This document shows positions 52,646 through 60,529 of a DNA stretch of 64,000 nt, piece after piece. This stretch comes from Roseomonas sp. OT10. GTDB taxonomy: Bacteria > Pseudomonadota > Alphaproteobacteria > Acetobacterales > Acetobacteraceae. Both the position numbers and the translations under genes were made by a program. Where the stretch lies: contig NZ_CP087719.1 in the NCBI RefSeq assembly GCF_020991085.1, positions 1,384,001 to 1,448,000 on the forward strand, given 5' to 3'. The notes below the pieces were generated by a model that worked only from the letters and a program-made list of their open reading frames with translations, did no database searches and was not told the DNA's origin. Numbering within the stretch: position 1 is the first letter of the stretch; the number at the start of each line of letters is the position of its first letter.

Positions 52646-53394
52646 CAGCCCTGCCCCCCGTTCCAGGCGGGCCGTCCCATGATGCCGACCGGCGGCAGCG
52701 TATAGGGCTGGCCCGGCTTCTCCAGCACGTCGCGGTAGTCGTAGCGCGTGCCCGGGAAGCCGACGAGCTTCCAGCCCGCCATGTCTCGGTTGCCGCCGTA
52801 GATCGGGTCGGCGAAGTAGCCCTCCATGGTGTTCGACAGCATCTGCTCGAAGAAGGGCCTGGCCGGTACGCCGGGCAACTGCGCCTCGCCCTTCTCCAGC
52901 GCCGTCAGCACCTTGTCCTGGTCGGCCCGCGGAAGCTGCGCGAAGCCCCGGTTGCCGAAGGTGGCGCGGCAGTACTGGGCCAGCGCGGCCAGCCCCTTGC
53001 GCCAGTGCACGGCCGGCGGATCGGGGCTCTGGAAGCCCTGGGTGGGCAGCGGGTCGCTGGGGAAGGGGCCCTGCATGTACCACCAGGCGGCGCTGCCATA
53101 GGGGCCGGCGAGCTGGCGGTCGATGAAGACGGCGCAGCCCGCCGCCTTGCCGCCCGGGCCGAGATCGTCCGCCGGGATCAGCCGGTCCACCACCGCCTCG
53201 ACCGTTGCGGCCTCCTCGGGCGTGAAGAACACCCAGTTGCCGTCCGGGCGCACGGCGATGGGGGGATAGGCCTCCCCCGGGCGCCAGGGAAGGGCCCCGC
53301 GTACCACCTCCGCCGCCGCCGGCAGCGCCACGCCCGCCAGGGCCGTGGCGGCGAGCAGACGTCGGCGCGTGATCCGGGGCGGGGGAGGAGGCAT
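52645..53394 (-). CDS. gluconate 2-dehydrogenase subunit 3 family protein
   Basis: 249 residues. Tat signal TRRRLLAATALAGVALPAAA, then the subunit-3 fold with FFTPEEAATVEAVVDRLIPADD and GCAVFIDRQLAGPYG. In the gluconate dehydrogenase complex this chain chaperones the flavoprotein through the Tat system and stabilises it. First gene of the three-gene operon; its stop shares bases with the GMC start (TGATG). AAGGGA box upstream. Confidence 0.92.
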   Translation of the reverse strand: MPPPPPRITRRRLLAATALAGVALPAAAEVVRGALPWRPGEAYPPIAVRPDGNWVFFTPEEAATVEAVVDRLIPADDLGPGGKAAGCAVFIDRQLAGPYGSAAWWYMQGPFPSDPLPTQGFQSPDPPAVHWRKGLAALAQYCRATFGNRGFAQLPRADQDKVLTALEKGEAQLPGVPARPFFEQMLSNTMEGYFADPIYGGNRDMAGWKLVGFPGTRYDYRDVLEKPGQPYTLPPVGIMGRPAWNGGQG

Positions 53395-53405
53395 GAACGA
53401 TCCCT

Positions 53406-53423
53406 TCGGTAACCGGTCACCGA
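53406..53423. promoter_or_regulatory. 18-bp imperfect palindrome before the dehydrogenase operon
   Basis: TCGGTAACCGGTCACCGA, eight of nine base pairs symmetric, just upstream of the operon's start and 128 bp from the divergent SDR gene. Possible operator; no regulator gene is adjacent. Confidence 0.35.
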
Positions 53424-53550
53424 GGGGACGCCCAGCCCGGCGGAGGGTCCAGACACGGCTCCGCGATGATCATGTCTTCACCGTCATCCGGCGCGCTTGC
53501 CGGGCCGCCGCGGGAGCGGCATCCAGCGGAGGCAGCGGGGAGAGCGGGGC

Positions 53551-54327
53551 ATGGAGAGCGGACTGACGGCGCGGCCGAGGAGCATCCTGGTCACCGGCTC
53601 GGGCAGCGGCATCGGCGCGGCGATCTGCCGGGCGCTCGCGGCGCCGGGCACGGGCTTCGTGGTCCATGCGCGCAGCAACGCGGCGGGCGCGGCGCGCGTG
53701 GCCGAGTCGCTCGTCGCGAAGGGGGCGGAGGCGGTCGTGGTCCTGGGCGACCTGACGGTCCCGGGCACCGCCGCCGCGCTGGTGGAAGCCGCGCGGGCCC
53801 GCTACGGCGGTCTGGACGTGCTGGTCAGCAACGCGGGCTTCGCCGACCGCACGCCTTTCGCGGAGCTGACGCCGGAGGCCTATGCACGCTCCGTCGCCAC
53901 CATCCAGACCGCCTTCTTCGACCTGGCCCGCGCCGCGCTGCCCCTGCTGAAGCACGGGCGCGATCCGCGCATCGTCGCCATCGGCTCCTTCGTCTCGCAC
54001 GCCTTCCGGCCGGAGCTGACGCTCTTCCCCGCCAGCGCCGCGGCCAAGGCGGCGGTGGAGGCGATGGTCAAGGCGCTGGCCATCGAGCTGGCGCCGGAAC
54101 GGGTCACGGTGAACGCGGTGGCGCCGGGCTTCACCCGCAAGGATGCTGACCGGCACGCGGCGATGGACCCGGCACGCTTCCAGGCGATGGCGCAGACGAT
54201 CCCGCTGGGGCGCCTGGGCGAGCCGGAGGACGTCGCCGCCGCCGTGGCCTACCTCGCCTCGCCGGCGGCTGGCTACGTCACCGGGCAGGTGCTGCACGTG
54301 AACGGGGGCGTGCACATCGCCGGCTGA
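53551..54327 (+). CDS. SDR-family oxidoreductase lacking the catalytic Tyr
   Basis: 258 residues. SILVTGSGSGIGAAICRALA binds NAD(P), DVLVSNAGFADR is the NAG motif, Ser149 stands where the catalytic serine should be, and Lys166 is present. The YxxxK tyrosine position is Ser162 (ASAAAKAA), so normal SDR catalysis is doubtful. C-terminal GYVTGQVLHVNGGVHIAG is FabG-like. Start at ATG 53551 fits the family and has GGGGAGAG upstream; an ATG at 53497 is open in frame. Divergent from the dehydrogenase operon. Confidence 0.9.
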   Translation: MESGLTARPRSILVTGSGSGIGAAICRALAAPGTGFVVHARSNAAGAARVAESLVAKGAEAVVVLGDLTVPGTAAALVEAARARYGGLDVLVSNAGFADRTPFAELTPEAYARSVATIQTAFFDLARAALPLLKHGRDPRIVAIGSFVSHAFRPELTLFPASAAAKAAVEAMVKALAIELAPERVTVNAVAPGFTRKDADRHAAMDPARFQAMAQTIPLGRLGEPEDVAAAVAYLASPAAGYVTGQVLHVNGGVHIAG

Positions 54328-54435
54328 GCCGCAGCGCCGGGGAAGGCGGCCTTCGCCCGTGCCGGCCATCGCGCGCGGCCTGCGGCGGGATGGAACCGGC
54401 TGCCGCGCGGTGCCGGGCGTCCCGGCCCGGAGGGG

Positions 54436-55074
54436 CTATCCGGCCCCCTCGCGCCGCCGGGCGGGCGGGGGCGGCGCCGGCTCGCGGGTCGCGGCGACGC
54501 GGCGGGGGGCCGGCTCGCCGGGCCTGTGCGCCTGGGTGGCGCAGCCCTGCCACAGCCGGCAGAGCCCCTCCGCCCGGCGCACGCTGTTCCAGGCGGCACG
54601 GGGATCGGGCGTGCCGAAGGTGCCGCAGCCGGCCCAGGCGAGGATCAGCGCGACCACCAGCGGCTCGAAGGGAGAGCCGGTGCGGCAGAGCGGCAGCGCA
54701 TAGGTCCCGCGCAGGGGCCAGGCGAGGCGTAGCCCGCCGGGCGTCAGCAGGTCGGCGGCGAGGTGCGACAGGTAGCCCACGACCACCGGCGCGACGACGG
54801 CATGCGGCAGCCCGTCGCGCGCCAGCAGCACGGCGCAGGCGACGACGGCGAGCAGCGAGTGGGTGATGCCGCGGTGGCCGAACACCGCGCCGATGATGGT
54901 CGAGACGGGCTTCACCCGCTTGCCGACCCAGGATTTCGGATGGTCGATGTCCGGCAGCAGGGCGCCGAGCACCGCGAGGCCCAGCGGCGTGGCCTCGACC
55001 GCCGGCAGGCCCAGGCGGGGGGCGGCGGCCAGCCAGGCCGCGGCGCCCAGCGCCACATGGGAACCCGCCATCAT
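54436..55074 (-). CDS. YdjM-like inner membrane metal-dependent hydrolase (DUF457)
   Basis: 212 residues. LLPDIDHPKSWVG and HRGITHSLL carry the Asp and His metal ligands of the family, SHLAADLLTPGGLRLAWPL follows, with four hydrophobic segments (about 5-45, 75-100, 105-125, 140-155). E. coli YdjM is an SOS-regulated membrane protein of uncertain activity. The C-terminal 60 residues are a Pro/Arg-rich tail. Start at 55074 or the adjacent Met. Confidence 0.88.
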   Translation of the reverse strand: MMAGSHVALGAAAWLAAAPRLGLPAVEATPLGLAVLGALLPDIDHPKSWVGKRVKPVSTIIGAVFGHRGITHSLLAVVACAVLLARDGLPHAVVAPVVVGYLSHLAADLLTPGGLRLAWPLRGTYALPLCRTGSPFEPLVVALILAWAGCGTFGTPDPRAAWNSVRRAEGLCRLWQGCATQAHRPGEPAPRRVAATREPAPPPPARRREGAG

Positions 55075-55124
55075 GCCGTCGCCGGTCCTGGCCGTTGCAT
55101 CGCTTGCATAGAGTGTGAAGAGAA

Positions 55125-55139
55125 CAACCTACAAGGTTG
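55125..55139. promoter_or_regulatory. CAACCT-ACA-AGGTTG palindrome in a divergent promoter region
   Basis: Perfect 6-bp arms with a 3-nt spacer between the divergent YdjM-like and deaminase-like genes. A direct repeat TTGCAT-CGC-TTGCAT lies at 55095-55109. Both could be protein-binding sites. Confidence 0.35.
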
Positions 55140-55222
55140 AAGCGGCATGAAAAACGCCGCGAGCGCCCGGAATTCGACTCGAGACCTCGCCGTCGGTCGG
55201 GCGGCATGGCAGAATCCGCCGC

Positions 55223-56542
55223 ATGGACCGGCCCACCACCCCGGCGACGGCGCTTCCCGCCGCGCTGCTGCCCCGCGACCCGCTGCTGGCCGACCTCCCG
55301 CTGGATGCGCTGGTGAAGGGCATCCCGCCCGGCGCGCGGCTGACCCTGCGCGAGGTGGGCGAGCAGGGCTGGAACCTGCTGCGCGGCGACCTGCCCATGC
55401 CGGCGGCGGCGATCCGCGTGGAGGTCCTGCGCCGCAACGCCGCCTGGATGCAGGAGTTCGCGCGGCGCAACGGGCTCGACCTCTGCCCGCACGGCAAGAC
55501 CACCATGGCGCCGCAGCTCTGGGAGCTGCAGCTCGAACAGGGCGCCTGGGGCATCACCGTCGCGACGATGCAGCAGTTGCAGGTCGCGCGCCGCTTCGCC
55601 GTGCCGCGCGTGATCTGGGCCAACCAGCCGGTCGGGCGGCTGGCGGTGGATGCCTGCTTCGAGGCGCTCCAGGGCGGGATGGAGCTCTACGTCCTGGCCG
55701 ACAGCCTGGCCGTCGTCGCCGCGCTGGCCGAGGGCGCGGCCTGTCACCGCCCCGACCGGCCGCTGCGCGTGCTGCTGGAGGTCGGCATCCCCGGCGGCCG
55801 CACCGGCGCGCGCGACAAGGCGACGGCGCTGGCCGTCGCCCGCGCCGTCGCCGCCGCGCCGGGCCTGGCGCTCGCCGGGGTGGAGGCCTTCGAGGGGCTG
55901 CTGCCCGACCCGGCGGCGGTGGACGCCTTCCTCGACGGGCTGACCGGCATCGCCCGCGCCGTGGCGGCGGCGGGGCTGTTCGGGCTGGAGGAGGTGCTGC
56001 TGACCGCCGGCGGCACCGCCTTCTTCGACCGCATCGGCCCGCGTCTGGCCGCGGCCTCCGGGGACATGGGCCGGCCGGTGCGGCAGGTGCTGCGCTCCGG
56101 CTGCTACCTGACGCATGACAGCCTGGGCTACGCGGCCAACTACCGCCGCATGCGGGACGAGGCGGCGCTGGACTTCCCGCCCGGCGACCTGGAGGCGGCG
56201 ATGGAGGTCTGGGCCATGGTCCAGTCCGTGCCGGAGCCGGGGCGGGCCATCCTCACCTGCGGCAAGCGCGACATCTCCACCGATGCGGGCAATCCCGTGC
56301 CGCTGCGCATCTTCCGCCCGGGCGAGGATGTGGCGCCGCGCGCCATCGGGCCCTTCTGGAAGATCGGGGGGACGAACGACCAGCATGGCTACCTGCTGGG
56401 CCCCGATGACGGGCGGGTGGCGGTGGGCGACCTCGTCTCGCTGGGGCTCGGCCACCCCTGCACCACCTTCGACAAGTGGCAGGTGGTGATGCTGGTGGAC
56501 GAGCACTGGAACGTGGTCGGCGCGATCCGCACCTTCTTCTGA
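55223..56542 (+). CDS. D-serine deaminase-like PLP enzyme (fold type III, DSD1/D-threonine aldolase family)
   Basis: 439 residues. The Schiff-base lysine is Lys92 in CPHGKTTMAP; GCYLTHDSLGY, the ILTCGKRDISTDAG strand and the metal-binding GHPCTTFDKW near the C-terminus are typical of D-amino-acid deaminases and D-threonine aldolases, which need PLP and a divalent metal. Family members act on D-serine, D-threonine, or 3-hydroxy-D-aspartate. Weak ribosome binding site. Followed within a few bases by the YgiB-like gene, without functional connection that I can see. Confidence 0.9.
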   Translation: MDRPTTPATALPAALLPRDPLLADLPLDALVKGIPPGARLTLREVGEQGWNLLRGDLPMPAAAIRVEVLRRNAAWMQEFARRNGLDLCPHGKTTMAPQLWELQLEQGAWGITVATMQQLQVARRFAVPRVIWANQPVGRLAVDACFEALQGGMELYVLADSLAVVAALAEGAACHRPDRPLRVLLEVGIPGGRTGARDKATALAVARAVAAAPGLALAGVEAFEGLLPDPAAVDAFLDGLTGIARAVAAAGLFGLEEVLLTAGGTAFFDRIGPRLAAASGDMGRPVRQVLRSGCYLTHDSLGYAANYRRMRDEAALDFPPGDLEAAMEVWAMVQSVPEPGRAILTCGKRDISTDAGNPVPLRIFRPGEDVAPRAIGPFWKIGGTNDQHGYLLGPDDGRVAVGDLVSLGLGHPCTTFDKWQVVMLVDEHWNVVGAIRTFF

Positions 56543-56597
56543 TCCCGTGCGCCCGACGCCGGACCCCGCGCCGCGCCGTCCCGTCGGCCCGGCTCCC

Positions 56598-56867
56598 ATG
56601 CGCCGGGCGCGGCAACTGCGGCTGGTGCTGGTCGGCGGCGGGATACTCCTCGCCGCCAGCGCCTGCGACGACCAGAAGGCGCGGTGCGAGGCGGCGCGGG
56701 CGGAGAACGCGAAGGACGCCGATCGCATCTGCGCGGGGGAGGACGCCTCAGGCAGCGGCGGCTCGGGTGCCTCCGCCTATCACGCCAGCGGTTCCTCCAG
56801 CCACTGGAGCGGCAGCGAGCGCGGTGGCTTCGGCGCCAGCGCGGCGCATTTCTCCTCCGGCGGCTGA
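56598..56867 (+). CDS. small YgiB-like (DUF1190) exported protein
   Basis: 89 residues. A hydrophobic N-terminal segment ends in LLAASACDDQ, a lipobox-like site with Cys; the mature part is Ser/Gly-rich and finishes RGGFGASAAHFSSGG, matching the RGGFG end of YgiB. Much shorter than E. coli YgiB. The next gene is the YgiC homologue, the usual partner. A GTG at 56547 is also open in frame; ATG 56598 gives the better signal sequence. Confidence 0.65.
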   Translation: MRRARQLRLVLVGGGILLAASACDDQKARCEAARAENAKDADRICAGEDASGSGGSGASAYHASGSSSHWSGSERGGFGASAAHFSSGG

Positions 56868-56873
56868 GCGCCG

Positions 56874-58019
56874 ATGCGGCGCGTCGCAGAGACCCCCCGG
56901 CCGGACCGGCGCGAGCGCGCGGCGGCGCTGGGCTTCGCCTTCGCCGAGATCGAGGGCGAGCCCTACTGGGACGAGACCGCTTCCTACCGCTTCACCGCGG
57001 CGGAGGTGGACGCGCTGGACGACGCGACGGCGGAGCTGGAGCGGATCAGCCGCCTTGCCGTGGACCACGCGGTGCGGTGGAACCGCCGCGAGATCCTGGG
57101 CATCGGCGAGGCGGACTGGGCCTTGGCCAAGGCGTCGTGGCGAGCCGGCGAGCCCAGCCTCTACGGCCGCATGGACCTGCGCTGGGACGGCAGCGGCCCC
57201 CCGAAGCTGCTGGAGTACAATGCCGACACCCCGACCGCGCTGTTCGAGGCCTCGGTGGTGCAGTGGGAATGGCTGCGCTGCACCGATCCCGGGCTGGACC
57301 AGTTCAACGGAATCCACGAGGCGCTGATCGCCGCCTGGCCCGCCATGGACCTGCCGGGGCGCGTGCACTTCGCCTGCGTCGCGGCTTCGGCGGAGGATCG
57401 CGGCACGGTGGACTACCTGCGCGACACCGCCCTGCAGGCTGGGCTGGAGGCGCCCTTCCTGGCCGTGGGGGAGATCGGCTGGGGCAGGGGCCGCTTCCGC
57501 GACCGGGAGGAGCGTCCGATCGACGCCGTCTTCAAGCTCTACCCCTGGGACTGGCTGCTGCGCGAGCGCTTCGCCCGGATGCTGCGCCAGGACGCGACGG
57601 CCGCGGAGCGGACCCGCTGGATCGAGCCGCCCTGGCGCATGATCCCGGCCGGCAAGGGCTTCCTCGCCCTGCTCTGGGAGATGTTCCCGGGCCATCCCAA
57701 CCTCCTCCCCGCCTTCCGCGAGCCCGGCCGCACGGGCCGCCCCGAAATCGGCAAGCCCTTCTGGGGCCGGGAGGGCGCCAACCTCCTCGCCCCGGGCGGG
57801 CAGCGGACGCCCGGGCCCTATGGCGACCAGCCTGTGCTCTGGCAGGAATGGGCGGAGCTGCCCCGCTTCGGTGGGCGCTACCCGGTCCTGGGAAGCTGGG
57901 TCGTCGCGGGGCGCCCCTGCGGTCTGGGAATCCGCGAGGACGCCACGCCCTTGACGCGCGACACCAGCCGCTTCGTGCCGCACGCCTTCACCCCGCATGA
58001 GGAGCCGCGCCCCGCATGA
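56874..58019 (+). CDS. YgiC-like glutathionylspermidine-synthase family ATP-grasp protein
   Basis: 381 residues. GSGPPKLLEYNADTPTALFEAS, FKLYPWDWLLRERF, PFWGREGANLLAP and VLGSWVVAGRPCGLGIRED are characteristic of the C-terminal synthetase domain of glutathionylspermidine synthase and of YgiC/YjfC. YgiC is thought to act as a peptide-amine ligase; its substrate is unknown. Starts 7 nt after the YgiB-like gene and overlaps the DUF350 gene by 4 nt (ATGA). Confidence 0.92.
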   Translation: MRRVAETPRPDRRERAAALGFAFAEIEGEPYWDETASYRFTAAEVDALDDATAELERISRLAVDHAVRWNRREILGIGEADWALAKASWRAGEPSLYGRMDLRWDGSGPPKLLEYNADTPTALFEASVVQWEWLRCTDPGLDQFNGIHEALIAAWPAMDLPGRVHFACVAASAEDRGTVDYLRDTALQAGLEAPFLAVGEIGWGRGRFRDREERPIDAVFKLYPWDWLLRERFARMLRQDATAAERTRWIEPPWRMIPAGKGFLALLWEMFPGHPNLLPAFREPGRTGRPEIGKPFWGREGANLLAPGGQRTPGPYGDQPVLWQEWAELPRFGGRYPVLGSWVVAGRPCGLGIREDATPLTRDTSRFVPHAFTPHEEPRPA

Positions 58020-58417
58020 CCAGCCTCGCCGCGCTGCCCGCCTTCCTGGCGCATTTCGTCACCGGCCTGGCGCTGCTGGCGTCGGCGGTCGCGCTCTACA
58101 TGCGCATCACGCCGCATGAGGAGCTGGCGCTGATCCGTGCCGGCAACACGGGGGCGGCCATCAAGCTGGGCGGGGCGGTGCTGGGCTTCGCGCTGCCGAT
58201 CGGCTCGGCCATCTCCCATTCCGCCGGGCTGCTGGACGCCCTGGTCTGGAGCATCGTCGCCCTGCTGGCCCAGCTCGCCGTCTTCTTCCTCGCGACCCGG
58301 CTGCTGCCGGACTGGCGCGCGGCGATGGAGCAGCGCGGCGAGGTGGCGGGCGCCATCCTGAAGGCGGCGATCGCCATCGGCGCGGGGCTGCTGAACGCGG
58401 CCTGCCTGACGACCTGA
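58016..58417 (+). CDS. DUF350 membrane protein (YjfL-like)
   Basis: 133 residues with four predicted membrane helices (about 5-24, 45-70, 75-100, 112-130) and Gly/Ala-rich packing. DUF350 proteins are usual companions of YgiB/YgiC homologues and may form a membrane complex with them. ATG overlaps the YgiC-like stop. Function unknown. Confidence 0.88.
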   Translation: MTSLAALPAFLAHFVTGLALLASAVALYMRITPHEELALIRAGNTGAAIKLGGAVLGFALPIGSAISHSAGLLDALVWSIVALLAQLAVFFLATRLLPDWRAAMEQRGEVAGAILKAAIAIGAGLLNAACLTT

Positions 58418-58502
58418 CCCGGGCGGCCAGGCGCCGGCGCGCCACCCAGCCATGCCCGGGGCGGCCTTGCCGGGAGCGGGGCCTGCCCCGGACAATCGCG
58501 CC

Positions 58503-59720
58503 ATGCCTTCCGCACCCGGCGACGCCCCACCCCCAGACGCCGCGCCGATCGGGGCGCCCGGGCTCGATGCCGCGACCGTGGCGATCTTCGCCGTCTCCTG
58601 CGGCGCGATGGTCGCCAACATCTACTACGCCCAGTCGCTGATCGGGCTGATCGCCCCCGATCTGCACCTCCACGAGAGCGCGGCCGGGCTGGTCGTCACC
58701 CTGACGCAGGTCGGCTACGGCGCCGGGCTGTTCCTGCTGGTCTCGCTCGCCGACCTGGTCGAGAACCGCCGGCTGATCCTGCTGACCACCGCCGGGGTGG
58801 TCGCCGGGCTGCTGCTGGTCGCCACCAGCACCTCCGCCGCGACCTTCCTGCTCGGCTCCTTCCTGGCCGGCTTCTGCTCCGTCGGCGCGCAGATCCTCGT
58901 GCCGCTGGCGGCGCACCTGACGCCCGAGTCCCGGCGCGGCCGCGTCATCGGCAACGTCATGGGCGGGCTGATCGCCGGCATCATGCTGGCGCGGCCAGCC
59001 GCCAGCTTCCTGGCCTCGCAGTTCGGCTGGCGCGCGATCTTCTGGGTCTCCGCCGTGCTGATGCTGGGGATCATGCTGCTGCTGTGGCGCCGGCTGGCGC
59101 AGCGGCGGCCGCAGTCGACGCGGCACTATGGCGGCATCCTGACCTCCACCCTGGCGCTGGTGGTGGAGGAGCCGTTGCTGCGCCGGCGCGCCGCCTACCA
59201 GGGCGCGCTCTTCGCGGTGTTCAACCTGTTCTGGACCGCGGCGCCGCTGATGCTGCACGACCGCTTCGGGCTGACGCAGAAGGGCATCGCCCTCTTCGCC
59301 CTGGCCGGGGCGGGGGGTGCGCTCGCCGCCCCGCTGATCGGCCGGCTGGCCGATCGCGGCCTGACGCGGGCCCTGACGGGCCTGGCCATGCTGACGGCGA
59401 TCCTGTCGCTGCTGGCGGCGGGGTGGTCGGCTGCGGCCGGGGCGATGGCGGTGCTCGCGGTCACGGCCATCCTGCTGGATGCGGCGACGCAGGCGAACCA
59501 CATCGTCTCCCAGCGGGCGATCTACGGCCTCTCGGCGGAGGCCCGGGGGCGGCTGAACGCCGCCTACATGACGCTGCTCTTCCTCTGCGGCGCGGCCGGC
59601 TCGGCGCTGGCGCCGCTGGCCTACCATCACGGCGGCTGGCGGCTGGCCATGGGGGGCAGCGCCCTGCTGGTCCTCGCCGCCCTCGCCCTCTTCGCGACGG
59701 AGCGCCGCCCGGCGCGTTGA
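58503..59720 (+). CDS. MFS transporter
   Basis: 405 residues, twelve hydrophobic segments. NIYYAQSLIGLIAPDLHL at the N-terminus, the loop-2 like FLLVSLADLVENRRL, LTPESRRGRVIGNVMGG and QANHIVSQRAIYGLSAEARGRLNA fit the YnfM/ drug-H+ antiporter-like branch. Substrate unknown. ATG 58503 removes a poor N-terminal extension. Ends 12 nt before the convergent cytidylyltransferase. Confidence 0.9.
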   Translation: MPSAPGDAPPPDAAPIGAPGLDAATVAIFAVSCGAMVANIYYAQSLIGLIAPDLHLHESAAGLVVTLTQVGYGAGLFLLVSLADLVENRRLILLTTAGVVAGLLLVATSTSAATFLLGSFLAGFCSVGAQILVPLAAHLTPESRRGRVIGNVMGGLIAGIMLARPAASFLASQFGWRAIFWVSAVLMLGIMLLLWRRLAQRRPQSTRHYGGILTSTLALVVEEPLLRRRAAYQGALFAVFNLFWTAAPLMLHDRFGLTQKGIALFALAGAGGALAAPLIGRLADRGLTRALTGLAMLTAILSLLAAGWSAAAGAMAVLAVTAILLDAATQANHIVSQRAIYGLSAEARGRLNAAYMTLLFLCGAAGSALAPLAYHHGGWRLAMGGSALLVLAALALFATERRPAR

Positions 59721-59732
59721 CGGGGCGCGCCC

Positions 59733-60413
59733 TCAGCCGGGCTTCGCCCAGCCATGCGCCACCTCCCACAGCGCCTCGGCCATGGCGAGGTCCTCGGCCG
59801 TCTTGATGACGTGCCCCGCCAGCCGCCCCACCGGCCAGGTGGCGATCCGCCCGGCATAGGTGGCGCAGCGGCCGTTGCGGCACGCCTCGAGGTAGGTGTC
59901 GCGCCGCCAGCCGGTGACGGACCAGGCGATGCGCTCCACCGGCTCCAGATCCTGGCTGTTGGTCTTCTCGGCGAAGGTGAAGTTCACCGGCTGGCCGCGA
60001 TACAGGTGCTCGAGCGGGTCGCGGGTGACGCTGAGCAGCACGTCGCACTCCGCCGCATGCAGCCGGGCGACGAAGCCGCGAAGCTCGGCCACCGTCAGCA
60101 GCGGCGCGATCGAATGCACCTGCACCACCGCATCGCATTCGTGCCGCTCCAGGAACTCGGCGACGAACTGCTCCGACGTCGCGGCATCGTCTGCCAGCGG
60201 GAGCGGGCGCCGGTGGAAGCGGGCCCCCTCCGCCTCGGCGACGGTCCCGATCTCGGGCGCCTCCGAATTCACCCAGACCTCGTCGAAGACGCCGGCCGCC
60301 AGGCACTTGCGCACGGCATGCGCGATCAGCGGCGCCCCGCGCAGCGTCTGCAGGTTCTTCTGCCGCAGGCGCTGGCTGCCCAGGCGGGCGGGAATCATGG
60401 CGAGGACGCGCAT
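59733..60413 (-). CDS. CMP-sugar cytidylyltransferase (NeuA/KdsB-like)
   Basis: 226 residues. MIPARLGSQRLRQKNLQTLRG is the CTP-binding loop, followed by DEVWVNSEAPEIGTVAEAEG and VQVHSIAPLLTVAEL. Activates a nonulosonic acid (sialic, pseudaminic or Kdo-type) as CMP-sugar. CMP-Kdo is the donor for KpsS-type enzymes, so this may supply the capsule operon at 33776-44842, but a sialic-type acid for another glycan is as likely. Tandem GTG codons directly upstream could extend it by two residues. Divergent from the next gene. Confidence 0.88.
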   Translation of the reverse strand: MRVLAMIPARLGSQRLRQKNLQTLRGAPLIAHAVRKCLAAGVFDEVWVNSEAPEIGTVAEAEGARFHRRPLPLADDAATSEQFVAEFLERHECDAVVQVHSIAPLLTVAELRGFVARLHAAECDVLLSVTRDPLEHLYRGQPVNFTFAEKTNSQDLEPVERIAWSVTGWRRDTYLEACRNGRCATYAGRIATWPVGRLAGHVIKTAEDLAMAEALWEVAHGWAKPG

Positions 60414-60529
60414 CACCACACACTGCCGATCCTTCTGCCGGACAGGATGCGCGCGGCGGCGGAGGGCCGGCAAGCCGGGGGCCGGTTGCCATCCGCCCGG
60501 CACCGGGGGGAAGCTGCGGCGGACCCGCC

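Noticed and set aside
55140-55200. tRNA-like text (AATTCGACTCGAG)
   Set aside because: Resembles a T-arm only superficially; no acceptor stem or anticodon arm can be formed.
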